From G963668655 sp963668655 (lineage in GTDB: Bacteria; Myxococcota_A; SURF-8), in assembly GCA_963668655.2 (NCBI GenBank), contig CAXXPQ010000003.1, positions 620,001 to 684,000 of the forward strand: 64,000 bases of DNA. The letters are read 5' to 3'. The stretch's first letter is position 1; the number at the start of each line of letters is the position of its first letter. Shown in pieces: positions 54,010-62,603 of the stretch. The position numbers were made by a program, and so were the translations under genes. Under the pieces are notes generated by a model. It did not search any database and was not told the origin of the DNA. It worked only from the letters and a program-made list of their open reading frames with translations.

Positions 54010-56169
54010 CTACGGTTTGTAAGGGTTCGGTCCCAGTTCCTTGAGATCCTCCACGAACTGGTTAATCATTCCCGGGACTTCCTTGTAGTCGGTGATGTTG
54101 ATTTCCTTGAAACGGATCCGGTCGGACTCCAGCATCAGACGATCCAGGGTCTCGGAGACTTTCTCCATGCGCGTGTTGCACAGTTCGCTGCCCTTGACGA
54201 AGTGGCACTGATAGTCTTCGCCGTGCTTGCATCCCAGAAGCATCACGCCGTCGTATCCCGCGCTCATGGCGTCGGCGATCCAGACCAGGTTCATGCTTCC
54301 CAGGCAGCGCAGCGTGATGACGCGCACGTAGGAACTGTAATTCAGGCGATTCAGCCCGGCCATGTCCAGCGCGGGCAGGGCGTCGTTCTCGCAGACGAAC
54401 ATCAGAATCCGGGGTTTTTCCTCGAACTCGTCCGGCACTTCCACGGCTTTCAGCATGCCGCCGATCATGTCCACGGAGTAGTTCTTGAAGCTGATGATCC
54501 GCTCCGGGCAGGCGCCCATGCAGGTTCCGCAACGGCGGCAGCGCGTGAGGTTCGGAATGGGATTGCCCTTCTCGTCCTCGTCGATGGCGCCGAAGGGACA
54601 TTCCTCGGTGCAGCGCTTGCACTGGGTGCAACGCTTCATGTTGAATTCCGGCAGGGAGAGGTCGCCCACACGGGGGAAGTTGGCCTTGCCCTGGCTGGTC
54701 AGCTCGATGGCCTGGATCGCCTTCATGGCCGCTCCGGCCGCGTCGTCGGCCGCGCGTCCCATTTCCATGGGTTCCCGAACCGATCCGCAGGTGTAGATGC
54801 CCGTGCGGCGGGTTTCGTAGGGGAAGCAGATGAAGTGGGAGTTCGCATAGCCGTTGGACAGCTCCGGCAGTTCCGGACCCTGGCGATAGTTCAGATGCAG
54901 CACTTCCTCATCCACCGTGACGGGCGTCATGCCCACGGAAAGGACCACCAGGTCCACTTCCATCATGATCTTTTCGTTCAGCAGCAGATCGCTGCCTTCG
55001 ATCATGACCGGACGTTCGGAGCCCTCGCCCAGGGCGTCGATGTCGCCGCGAATGAGCACCAGCCCTTTCTTCTGCACGTCGCGGAAGAGATTCTCGTACA
55101 GGCCCGGGGACTTGACGTGATCGTGGATCAGGTAGGGAACGGATCCCGGAGTCTGCTCGACCAGGTAATGCGCCTGCTTCAGGGCCACCATATCCGCCAC
55201 GTTGCCGAGATACGCGGCCTGAGAGCCTTCCTTCGTGTCCACGTTGGTCACGAAGGCGATAGCCGTCACGTCGCCGCCGTCGGAGGGGCGGGTGATCTTG
55301 CCGTCCTTCTTGATCATCTCCTCCAATTGGAGGCTCGTGATGACGTTCGGATTGCTTCCGTAGGCGTATTTTTCATCGAACTTAGCGGTGTCGAAGGGCT
55401 TCCAGCCGGCCGCCACGATGATGCTGCCGACCTTGTCCGTCTGCCCGTTGGACAATTCGATGTTGAACGCGCCGGGCATGCCGGAGACGGATTTGACTTC
55501 CGTTCCCTTGACGATGTTGATTTTTCCCTGGCTGTTGACCTTCTCGATCAGCTCGGTCACGTCCGCCGGCTGGAATCCGACGTACGGTCCGCCCGCGGGC
55601 AAACGATGATGCAGGTTTTTGGCCCAGCCGCCCAGTTCCTCGTGCTTTTCCACCAGCGTCACCTCGACGCCGGCCTTGGCCACGTTCAGTGCCGCGTTCA
55701 TACCCGCGACGCCGCCGCCGATGACCAGCACTTTGCGCGTCAGGTCTTCGATAATCATCGGTTCGGGAATCTCGGACTTCTGGGCTTTGACCAGCCCCAT
55801 GCGGACGTAATCCTTGGCCATGGCCAGGATGTTTTCATCCGCGTCCTCTTCCTCGAACTCGTCTTCCAGAACGGACTGGTCGTGGCTCCACACCACGGCT
55901 TCGCGGAGATTGATGCGCTCCACGATGCAGCCCGGGAAGTTCAGGTTCGGCAGGGCCTCGCGGGGAGAACTTCCCGCGATGACGATGGTGTTCACGCCGT
56001 CCTCGACGTCCTTTTTGATCGTCTCGTAGGCTTCCTCGTTGAAGATGTTTTCCACCCGGCGGCACAAGGCGACGTTGTATTCGCTTTTCGCAACGTCTTC
56101 CAGCTCATCGAAATCGAGGGCGTCGCCGAGGCACGCTTCACTGATATAAAATCCGGTTTTATGTTCCAT
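54010..56169 (-). CDS. qmoB: QmoB, quinone-interacting membrane-bound oxidoreductase subunit
   Basis: A 719-residue HdrA/MvhD-type flavoprotein that links APS reductase with quinone or another carrier. The N-terminal FAD-binding domain has KVLVIGGGVAGMNAALNVAKAGVEVTLVEK (about 145-175). Two 4Fe-4S motifs follow (CTQCKRCTEECPFGAI and CRRCGTCMGACP, about 545-590). The C-terminal MvhD-like domain carries further Cys (PRILMFVCEN, LRCLGSMN, LLGCKHGEDYQC). I chose ATG 56169; it starts 5 bp after qmoA. The length is near that of known QmoB. It works on the cytoplasmic face. Confidence 0.9.
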   Translation of the reverse strand: MEHKTGFYISEACLGDALDFDELEDVAKSEYNVALCRRVENIFNEEAYETIKKDVEDGVNTIVIAGSSPREALPNLNFPGCIVERINLREAVVWSHDQSVLEDEFEEEDADENILAMAKDYVRMGLVKAQKSEIPEPMIIEDLTRKVLVIGGGVAGMNAALNVAKAGVEVTLVEKHEELGGWAKNLHHRLPAGGPYVGFQPADVTELIEKVNSQGKINIVKGTEVKSVSGMPGAFNIELSNGQTDKVGSIIVAAGWKPFDTAKFDEKYAYGSNPNVITSLQLEEMIKKDGKITRPSDGGDVTAIAFVTNVDTKEGSQAAYLGNVADMVALKQAHYLVEQTPGSVPYLIHDHVKSPGLYENLFRDVQKKGLVLIRGDIDALGEGSERPVMIEGSDLLLNEKIMMEVDLVVLSVGMTPVTVDEEVLHLNYRQGPELPELSNGYANSHFICFPYETRRTGIYTCGSVREPMEMGRAADDAAGAAMKAIQAIELTSQGKANFPRVGDLSLPEFNMKRCTQCKRCTEECPFGAIDEDEKGNPIPNLTRCRRCGTCMGACPERIISFKNYSVDMIGGMLKAVEVPDEFEEKPRILMFVCENDALPALDMAGLNRLNYSSYVRVITLRCLGSMNLVWIADAMSAGYDGVMLLGCKHGEDYQCHFVKGSELCNTRMEKVSETLDRLMLESDRIRFKEINITDYKEVPGMINQFVEDLKELGPNPYKP

Positions 56170-56174
56170 TTTTC

Positions 56175-57437
56175 TCACCCACCCAGGATAGTGTGAATAG
56201 CTTTGATCGCGACGCCGGTCGCTTCCTGCACCGTAGAAGACACGTCCACCGGTTTTTTCACGCAACCGAGGGGGAACACGCCGGTCTTCTCGGGATCGGA
56301 GGTCACGAAACCGTACTCGTCATACTCGATGCCTTCCATGGGAATCGCGTCGTCCTTGGTGGAAGGAACCACGCCGGTGGCCAGCACGACCATGTCGAAC
56401 TCTTCCTTCAGGGTCTTTCCGGAGGCGATGTCCTCCACGTGAACGACGATCTGTCCGGTTTCGTCGTTGCGGGTGACGTTGCCGGCCTTGCCCTTGACCA
56501 GGTGAATTTTCTCATCGGCTCGGATCTTGTCCATGAAGTCTTCATACCGGCCGGAGCGGATATCGATGTAGTAGATCGTGACTTCGGCGTCCTCGACCAT
56601 TTCGCGAACGTGCTTGGCTTGCTTCAGGGAAGCCAGGCAGCAGACGCCGCTGCAATAGCCCAGATAGTTCACGTCCCGGGAGCCGCTGCATTGCAGGAAG
56701 GCGACTTTCTTGACTTCCTTGCCGTCGGAGGGCCGCAGGATCTTGCCGTTCGTGGGGCCGTTGACCGAACAGATGCGCTCCATCTCCACATTCTGGATCA
56801 CGTCCTGGAAATTCTCATATCCCAGATACCCGATGGGAGTCGGGTCGAAGGGCTTCCATCCGGCCGCCCAGACGACGGCGCCGACCTTGAAGTCCATCTC
56901 CTTGGCTTCCATGTTCAGATCGAAGGAAGAGGAGCCGCTGGCCTCGATGGCCTCCTTCACGCCGGGATCGTCTTTCGCCGCCGGGTCCACCACGGGCACC
57001 ATGGGATAGGCCAGATCGTGGTAATAATGAATGGCCTTGGTCTTGTCCATGCCGTAATTGAACTCGTTGGGAACCTCCACCTTGCAGGCCTCGATGGCGG
57101 CTTCGTATTTATCGTGCGTGGGCACGACATAGCGCGGGTTCAGTTTGACTTTCACGTCCATGTTTCCCGGCTCGCCGGAAATACTCAGGACATCGGCCAG
57201 GGTGAAAACGCGAACGTTTTTGTTTTCCCGAAGACGCCGGTAATTCATTTCAAGGCCGCAATACGGGGGGCAAAGCTTCGGAAAATACTTCACCATCCGG
57301 GAAACGCGCCCGCCGAGAGACGGGGATTTCTCCACGAGAATGACCTCGTAGCCCATCTCCGAGATTTCGATAGCCGTGGTGACGCCTCCTATGCCGCCGC
57401 CCACAACCATCACAGTGCTGTGTTTTTCATCCGTCAT
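56175..57437 (-). CDS. qmoA: QmoA, quinone-interacting membrane-bound oxidoreductase subunit
   Basis: A 420-residue HdrA-like FAD protein of the Qmo complex, which carries electrons between AprBA and the membrane or a soluble carrier. The FAD fingerprint VMVVGGGIGGVTTAIEISEMGYEVILVEK is at 9-37. The HdrA-type motifs KYFPKLCPPYCGLEMNYRRL, FLQCSGSRDVNYLGYCSGVCCLASLKQAKHVRE and VVLATGVVPS follow. There is no N-terminal ferredoxin domain, as in QmoA from other sulfate reducers. AAGGAG precedes the ATG. It is the first of the qmoA-qmoB pair. Confidence 0.9.
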   Translation of the reverse strand: MTDEKHSTVMVVGGGIGGVTTAIEISEMGYEVILVEKSPSLGGRVSRMVKYFPKLCPPYCGLEMNYRRLRENKNVRVFTLADVLSISGEPGNMDVKVKLNPRYVVPTHDKYEAAIEACKVEVPNEFNYGMDKTKAIHYYHDLAYPMVPVVDPAAKDDPGVKEAIEASGSSSFDLNMEAKEMDFKVGAVVWAAGWKPFDPTPIGYLGYENFQDVIQNVEMERICSVNGPTNGKILRPSDGKEVKKVAFLQCSGSRDVNYLGYCSGVCCLASLKQAKHVREMVEDAEVTIYYIDIRSGRYEDFMDKIRADEKIHLVKGKAGNVTRNDETGQIVVHVEDIASGKTLKEEFDMVVLATGVVPSTKDDAIPMEGIEYDEYGFVTSDPEKTGVFPLGCVKKPVDVSSTVQEATGVAIKAIHTILGG

Positions 57438-57546
57438 TTGTCACTCCTTGTGAACCGTCAATGGAACTTGGAACCAACTGCACCTATTGGAATCCATATG
57501 CCATATATGGCATGAACATACTCACCCGGATGCTCGAACGATTTCG

Positions 57547-58410
57547 CTATTCCTTCTCGTCCGAATCGATTCGAGAATCCACATCCTTTTTGATTTCTTC
57601 GTGTTTCGCGGCAATCACTTCCGGCCGAACCCGGATATCACCCTCTCCGAACAGGGAATATCGCAACCACTCAAAACCGAACTTCAACAGTTCCTCCTCG
57701 TCGTCCCGAATCCGCTCCTTGACGCCCTCGTCCGGGAGGATCATGATGTCGAAAAACTTGCTGTTGAAGAGAAACCGTTTGAACATGTCCAGGTTATAGC
57801 AGGCCATGAAAAACATCTGCACCTGCTGCGGCGGAAGAAGCTGATCCGTCTCGAACATGGGATGAAGCGTCAAACGCTTGAAGCCTTCGTTCATGGCCTC
57901 GTGCTTTTCCACTTCCTGGTTTTCCATGAATTGCTTTACGGTGATCGGATTTCCGGAATCGTGCCCCTTGCACTTTTCCGTTTCCTTCAGAAGGAAATAA
58001 AATTCCTGCCCGTCCGGATTCTCCTCGGTCCGCTGGCTGGCCACGCCGACGGGATACATGCGACAGGCCCAGGGACGGTCTTCGTAGACCGAACAGCCGT
58101 TTTCGCCAAGGAAAGGACAGGTTTTTTCCTCGTTATCCTGCATGCGAAGGATAATGATGGGAATGCGCTGCTGTCCGTCGATCGGAGGCGACAGGGCGTA
58201 TTTCGCCACGAATTCCTCGGAAGAAATTCCCAGGCGGTTCTTCAACCTCAGAATATCATAAGGTGTCAAAACGATGGTAATGTCCCGGCAACACATGTTG
58301 AAGCAGGGAACTCCCGGATGGCAGGAGAAATCGAAGCTGTCTTCCAGCCCCAGCCGGGGATAGTTGTCGATAATGTCTTTTTGAATGTTTTTCGCGGCGT
58401 TGTCGGTCAT
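57547..58410 (-). CDS. YkgJ-family cysteine-cluster protein
   Basis: A 287-residue protein of the YkgJ (Zn/Fe-chelating) family. The conserved Cys cluster is FSCHPGVPCFNMCCRDITIVLTPYDILRLKNRLG followed by CPFLGENGCSVYEDRPWACRMYPVG. Members occur repeatedly beside dissimilatory sulfur genes but their task is not known. I chose ATG 58410; a TTG at 58419 is an alternative. It overlaps the spacing of the zinc-ribbon gene (5 bp after its stop) and precedes qmoA by 109 bp. Confidence 0.8.
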   Translation of the reverse strand: MTDNAAKNIQKDIIDNYPRLGLEDSFDFSCHPGVPCFNMCCRDITIVLTPYDILRLKNRLGISSEEFVAKYALSPPIDGQQRIPIIILRMQDNEEKTCPFLGENGCSVYEDRPWACRMYPVGVASQRTEENPDGQEFYFLLKETEKCKGHDSGNPITVKQFMENQEVEKHEAMNEGFKRLTLHPMFETDQLLPPQQVQMFFMACYNLDMFKRFLFNSKFFDIMILPDEGVKERIRDDEEELLKFGFEWLRYSLFGEGDIRVRPEVIAAKHEEIKKDVDSRIDSDEKE

Positions 58411-58415
58411 GGGCG

Positions 58416-58700
58416 TCAATCCTCACGATCTTCGGGGACGATCAGATCCCGCAGCGCGGCTCTCGACCATACGGCGAGGGGGCCTTTTCGTCCGGTCTCC
58501 GGGTGGTAATGATGGCGATAGGAAGCCGGTTTGTTCATGGTTTTCTTCGTATGCTCCCATCCCTTCACGAAATACGAGCATTCGTCGTTGAAGCAGACAT
58601 ACTGCATTCCGGTCCCCCAGTTGGACTCGACCGGCAGAAGAATACGCAGCATTTTCGTTTGGCAGTATGGGCAGAACGTGGGATCGTTTTCGGTTGTCAT
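58416..58700 (-). CDS. small zinc-ribbon protein
   Basis: A 94-residue cytoplasmic protein with a Cys4 zinc ribbon, CPYCQTKM...YVCFNDECSYF, of the Ogr/Delta-like or rubredoxin-like zinc-ribbon type. The C-terminal part is rich in Arg, His and Lys. Function is unknown; a regulatory or nucleic-acid role is possible. ATG 58700 is chosen so that the ribbon begins near the N-terminus. It is coupled to the YkgJ-type gene and lies after the aprBA terminator. Confidence 0.7.
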   Translation of the reverse strand: MTTENDPTFCPYCQTKMLRILLPVESNWGTGMQYVCFNDECSYFVKGWEHTKKTMNKPASYRHHYHPETGRKGPLAVWSRAALRDLIVPEDRED

Positions 58701-58841
58701 CGCGTGTTTCTCGATCTCTGTTGTTGGCTGTTTGGTTCGCGGACACTCGCGAATTTTAATGGGCGCGCCCCTCAAAACACGTATCGCCCTTGAAGAAGGG
58801 CGACGAGACGAATTCCTGCGAAATGAGGGATCTACTCAACG

Positions 58842-58875
58842 AAAAAAACTCCAGGCGCCCGAAGGCGCCTGGAGT
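58842..58875 (-). terminator. strong terminator after aprA
   Basis: Perfect 12-bp stem ACTCCAGGCGCC / GGCGCCTGGAGT with a TTCG loop, then seven T on the minus strand. It makes aprBA a separate, strongly terminated unit. Confidence 0.95.
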
Positions 58876-58882
58876 CTTGGGA

Positions 58883-60796
58883 TTATTCGACTCCGATGCC
58901 TTGGATCTCGCGTTTGGTCATGGTCCACTCGCCGCTCTCGGGGCTCCAGGAGCAGTTGGCGAAGCACTTCCAGTTGGCGTCGTCCAGCTTGTTCGGGAAG
59001 TCGCCGCGATAGTAGTAACCCGGCCAACGGGTCTCTTCGCGGAACATCAGGGTGCGCATGTGCGCTTCGGCCTGCCACATACGATGGGTGTTTTCCCAAA
59101 CACGCATCAGGTCGTGCAGGTTCTCGGCGCCGATCTTGTCGGCGTCTTCCTTCAGGAAGTTCAGCAGTTCCATGCCCCGCTCCAGCAGGTGCTTGTTGGT
59201 GGTGAACTGCATGCTGACGCCACCGGCGTACTCGTCCATGATCTTCTGCAGGCGATCCATGAACTGGCGCGGCATCAGGTAATGGGCGTTGACGTAAGGA
59301 TCCGTCGTTTCGTTTTTGTGCTCTTCGAAGAGATCCAGCGGCTGCAGGATGCGCTTCTGAAGCTCGTCCACCTTCGCCTGATCGACGTTCGGCAGGGTGT
59401 TGTTATCGACGATGAACTTGATGGCGGCCTTACCGGCGATACGACCCTCGGCATGGGAGCCGGAGGAGAACTTGTGGCTGCTGGCGCCGGAGGCGTCGCC
59501 GGCGGCGAACAGGCCCTTGGTCGTCGTCATGTTGGCATAGCCCCAATTGTAGTCCGCGGGGGCCTTGTCGTTCGGGCCGCAAACCCAGGCGCCGGAGGCA
59601 CCGGAGTGGGAACCGATGAAGTAAGGCTCGCAGGGAGCGATCTCGGACGGGGACTTCTCGGGCTCCGTGTTCGTGGCGGCCCAGAGCAACGCCTGGGAGA
59701 TCGTCATGTCGAGGAAGTCTTCCCAGGCTTCCTCTTCCAGGTGCTTCATTTTTTTCTTGAAGGCTTTGTCGGCGGCTTTTTCGTCACCGGCGAATTCGGC
59801 CTTCACGCCCTCGGCGATACGCTGAATGGCTTCGGCCGTCTGCATGTACAGGGGGCCCTTTCCGGCGAATAGGTCGATCATGCCCAGATGGTTACGCAGG
59901 CAGGCCGGGATCGGCTTGACGGTGCCGTAGGGGGCGTACTTCTGCAGTTCGTCGGCATGCGTCTGCATGTAGTTCTCGTGGAAGGCGTTCGTGGCGGCCG
60001 ACTTGAAGAGCAGGAACCACGCACCGACCGGACCGTAACCGTCTTTGAAGCGAACCGGGATGAACCGGACTTCCTGACAGGTCATTTCGGCGCCGGCTTT
60101 GATGGTGAAGTACGCCGAGGAACCGCTGTTGAACGGCGGATACCAGGAACGACCGAAACCTTCACCGACGGAACGCGGACGGAAGACGTGAACGGCTCCA
60201 CCCATGCTGGCCAGAACGGCTTTGGCTTTGAAGATGTAGAATTTGTTCTCGCGGGTGCTGAAGCCCACGGCGCCGGCGATGCGGTCGCCGTCCATCAGCG
60301 GCTCGACGATGAACACGCGCTCGAAGTACTCGTGACCGTTGGCGGCCAGAGCGTTTTTGGCGGCTTCCGCAACGATGATCTTGTAGGATTCACCGTTGAT
60401 CATGACCTGCCAGCGGCCTTCATGCACGTAATTGCCGTTGTCGTCTTTCCAGATCGGCAGGCCCCACTTCTCGAAGAGGTGCACCGTTCCGTCGACGTGG
60501 CGGGCGATGTTGTAAACCAGGTCGTCGCGGGCGATGCCCATCAGATCCTGGCGGACGTAACGAACATAGTCTTCCAGGGTGTTGTCGCCTTCGGCGAGAC
60601 CCAGGTACTGGTTGATGGCGGAAAGACCCATGGCGACGGCGCCGGAACGATCCATGGCGGCTTTGTCGACCAACGTGACCTTCAGACCATTCTTTTTGGC
60701 CCAGTAGGAAGCTTCGACGGCAGCGCCGCAAGCAGCCATACCACCACCGCAAATAAGAAGATCGGTGGTTACTTCGACAGTCTCAAAGTTCGGCAT
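58883..60796 (-). CDS. aprA: adenylylsulfate reductase alpha subunit
   Basis: A 637-residue FAD flavoprotein that, with AprB, interconverts APS and sulfite plus AMP in the cytoplasm. The FAD motif DLLICGGGMAACGAAVEASYWA, the succinate-dehydrogenase-like fold and the typical APS-reductase stretches are present: AGAEMTCQEVRFIPVRFKDGYGPVGAW, SHSGASGAWVCGPND, and SSHKFSSGSHAEGRIAGK. ATG 60796 follows AGGAGG at 8 nt. It is 15 bp after aprB. Direction (reduction or oxidation) is not decided by the sequence alone. Confidence 0.95.
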   Translation of the reverse strand: MPNFETVEVTTDLLICGGGMAACGAAVEASYWAKKNGLKVTLVDKAAMDRSGAVAMGLSAINQYLGLAEGDNTLEDYVRYVRQDLMGIARDDLVYNIARHVDGTVHLFEKWGLPIWKDDNGNYVHEGRWQVMINGESYKIIVAEAAKNALAANGHEYFERVFIVEPLMDGDRIAGAVGFSTRENKFYIFKAKAVLASMGGAVHVFRPRSVGEGFGRSWYPPFNSGSSAYFTIKAGAEMTCQEVRFIPVRFKDGYGPVGAWFLLFKSAATNAFHENYMQTHADELQKYAPYGTVKPIPACLRNHLGMIDLFAGKGPLYMQTAEAIQRIAEGVKAEFAGDEKAADKAFKKKMKHLEEEAWEDFLDMTISQALLWAATNTEPEKSPSEIAPCEPYFIGSHSGASGAWVCGPNDKAPADYNWGYANMTTTKGLFAAGDASGASSHKFSSGSHAEGRIAGKAAIKFIVDNNTLPNVDQAKVDELQKRILQPLDLFEEHKNETTDPYVNAHYLMPRQFMDRLQKIMDEYAGGVSMQFTTNKHLLERGMELLNFLKEDADKIGAENLHDLMRVWENTHRMWQAEAHMRTLMFREETRWPGYYYRGDFPNKLDDANWKCFANCSWSPESGEWTMTKREIQGIGVE

Positions 60797-60811
60797 TGTA
60801 TTCACCTCCTC

Positions 60812-61243
60812 TTATTTGCTGGGAACGAAATTGTTGGAAGCCGGCTCGCTGTACAGGAACTCGTTGTCCAGGTTGCCATCGCCTTCACCAAATCCGCCGT
60901 CCGGAGCAGCCGAGCCTTCGGGGGTGGTACGGATCGGGAATTTGAACCGTTTGACCATTCCATTCCGGAACTTCACCGTCCACATGATGGAGTCGGAGCC
61001 GCGGAGCGGAACACAGGAAGCGCCCAGGGGCACGAAGTCGGCATAGCCGCGAAGATCCATCGCCTGCTGCGGGCAGATCTTGATGCAGCAAGAACATTCC
61101 CAGCACATGTCGGGAGCACGATTGTACGCCTTCATCCGCTCTTTATCGAGCATCATCAGGTCGTTCGGGCAGATGTACATGCACGCAGTCTTGTCCTGCC
61201 CCTTGCAGCCGTCACATTTTTCGGCAATTACAAAGCTTGGCAT
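60812..61243 (-). CDS. aprB: adenylylsulfate reductase beta subunit
   Basis: The 143-residue electron-transfer subunit has two 4Fe-4S clusters, in CDGCKGQDKTACMYICPND and CWECSCCIKICPQQAMDL. The usual C-terminal arm (about 90-143) wraps round AprA. The conserved Trp directly after the Cys of MCWECSCC is seen. ATG 61243 with GGAGA upstream gives the normal MPSFVI start. It is the first gene of the aprBA unit. Confidence 0.95.
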   Translation of the reverse strand: MPSFVIAEKCDGCKGQDKTACMYICPNDLMMLDKERMKAYNRAPDMCWECSCCIKICPQQAMDLRGYADFVPLGASCVPLRGSDSIMWTVKFRNGMVKRFKFPIRTTPEGSAAPDGGFGEGDGNLDNEFLYSEPASNNFVPSK

Positions 61244-61958
61244 GAAAACTCTCCTTCTTTCTGGTTGACAAAAATCCTCATCGGACACGCTCTAACTCTA
61301 TTCGAAACGAATCACTCTGGAATGAATGAGTGTTCCCTCCTCCGATCAAGCAGGGAAAACGGCGGGACGAGAACCGGAGAAACGGCCGCTTCTTCAATTC
61401 CCTTGTTTCCAACCGACCATCCTGCTTTCAAATGCCTGTCTCTTTCGCGGTATGTTACTTATGCGTCGAAATCCGATCCCACCCGGAACCCTTTTCGGTT
61501 CCTTCAGCGTGGGTCACGATTAATACCGCAATCTCCGTTCCTTTCAAGAAAAAAACGACGCGAAAGCAGATGACTTTTTCCGATGATTACTATTCCGAGA
61601 GGGAATAGATCTTTCCTCCCCTGCTGCGACCCGCCAATTCGAACCTTCTTCTCTTGATGCATCGGATATTCTCATGATATTTCATGGTGTTAGGACATGG
61701 CCCCGAAATCGTTCCCTATTTGCATTCCATTTCATTCGATTCATTTTCATTCCGATCCGATCCGAAAAATGAAGCCCGTTCATTTTTCGGAATTTGTTCG
61801 GCGAATCCGGCCACGGAGGATACCGACGCCCCTTTCTCCATAACCAAATGTTATATCTGAAACTGGCCAACCTTTCGTTCGACCTCCTTGCCTCACCCCG
61901 GAATCCCGGGCGCGCCGTTCCGACAATCCGTAAAAAATTTATCGGAAGGTTTTCCCGC
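61244..61958. other. long aprB upstream region with inverted repeats
   Basis: About 715 bases with no convincing gene. Inverted repeats are at 61299-61312 (ATTCG-AAA-CGAAT core), at 61590-61608 (CTATTCC / GGAATAG), and a perfect 13-bp stem TCCGAAAAATGAA / TTCATTTTTCGGA with a 5-nt loop at 61761-61791. CATT and GATCC short direct repeats stand between 61725 and 61765. The region should carry the control of aprBA (leftward) and of the Fis-like gene (rightward). Which element does which cannot be told. Confidence 0.5.
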
Positions 61959-61987
61959 TTGACAGCCATGGAAGCCTTCCGTAATAT
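61959..61987 (+). promoter_or_regulatory. consensus promoter for the Fis-like gene
   Basis: TTGACA (61959-61964), 17-bp spacer, TAATAT (61982-61987), about 60 bp before ATG 62048. Confidence 0.8.
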
Positions 61988-62047
61988 TCGCCGAACAGGA
62001 TCTGAAAATCGCCGACGCAAATTCGATTCCTAGGGAAAGTCACATTC

Positions 62048-62410
62048 ATGAGGGATAAGCAGACGTTGCGGGTCGAGGGAGTTCCATTGCCTTCTTTACG
62101 CAAATTTTCGAAGGAAAGCCCTTCGGCTCGTCCCGCCTCTCTGGATCCGGCGCGATTTTTCGCCGCTTACCCCCTCGAAACCATCGTTCACCGCAAATTG
62201 TCGGAGATCATTACCGACATGACGGGAGCCACGAAAAGCGGACTCTATCAATACGTCATGGAGATGGTGGAACGCCCGATGATTCAACTCACCCTGGAAC
62301 ACACGGACGGCAACCAATGCAAAGCCGCCGATCTTCTGGGGATCAATCGGAACACCCTGAGAAAGAAGATTTCCTCTCTCGGCATCGATCCCCGTGTACG
62401 AAAACCATAG
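62048..62410 (+). CDS. Fis-like DNA-binding protein
   Basis: The 120-residue protein ends in a Fis/NtrC-type helix-turn-helix, GNQCKAADLLGINRNTLRKKI, at about 87-107. It is preceded by the Fis-like dimer helix LYQYVMEMVERPMIQLTLEHTDG. The N-terminal 45 residues are unconserved and basic. E. coli Fis is 98 residues. A nucleoid-associated or transcriptional role is expected. A near-consensus promoter suggests high expression. It is adjacent to aprBA but divergent from it. Confidence 0.8.
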   Translation: MRDKQTLRVEGVPLPSLRKFSKESPSARPASLDPARFFAAYPLETIVHRKLSEIITDMTGATKSGLYQYVMEMVERPMIQLTLEHTDGNQCKAADLLGINRNTLRKKISSLGIDPRVRKP

Positions 62411-62417
62411 AAAACCG

Positions 62418-62448
62418 TTGACAAATCCCACCCTTCGTCTCATATAAT
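62418..62448 (+). promoter_or_regulatory. promoter for lipoprotein 62604
   Basis: TTGACA (62418-62423), 19-bp spacer, TATAAT (62443-62448), just after the Fis-like stop. The leader is about 150 nt and holds the hairpin at 62474-62511. Confidence 0.65.
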
Positions 62449-62473
62449 CAATTGAATGGTGTTCGAGCATCCG

Positions 62474-62511
62474 ATCGGATCCGAAGGAATCATCGCCTTC
62501 CGGAATCCGAT
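62474..62511 (+). promoter_or_regulatory. leader hairpin
   Basis: Imperfect inverted repeat ATCGGATCCGAAGG / CCTTCCGGAATCCGAT with an 8-nt loop, inside the untranslated leader of the lipoprotein gene. Confidence 0.4.
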
Positions 62512-62603
62512 GGAAAACCCGTGTCACGGACATCGGTAACACCATGAGATCATGGAGAATCCAACCGAATTCACAAATTGCAGTTGACTATCAGGAGGTC
62601 GCC

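Noticed and set aside
54202..57515. Long plus-strand open frames (664 and 440 codons)
   Set aside because: They are antisense to qmoB and qmoA and reflect GC-rich codon bias.
59888..61573. 561-codon plus-strand open frame
   Set aside because: Antisense to aprA and aprB, crossing their intergenic region; no motif or ribosome site.
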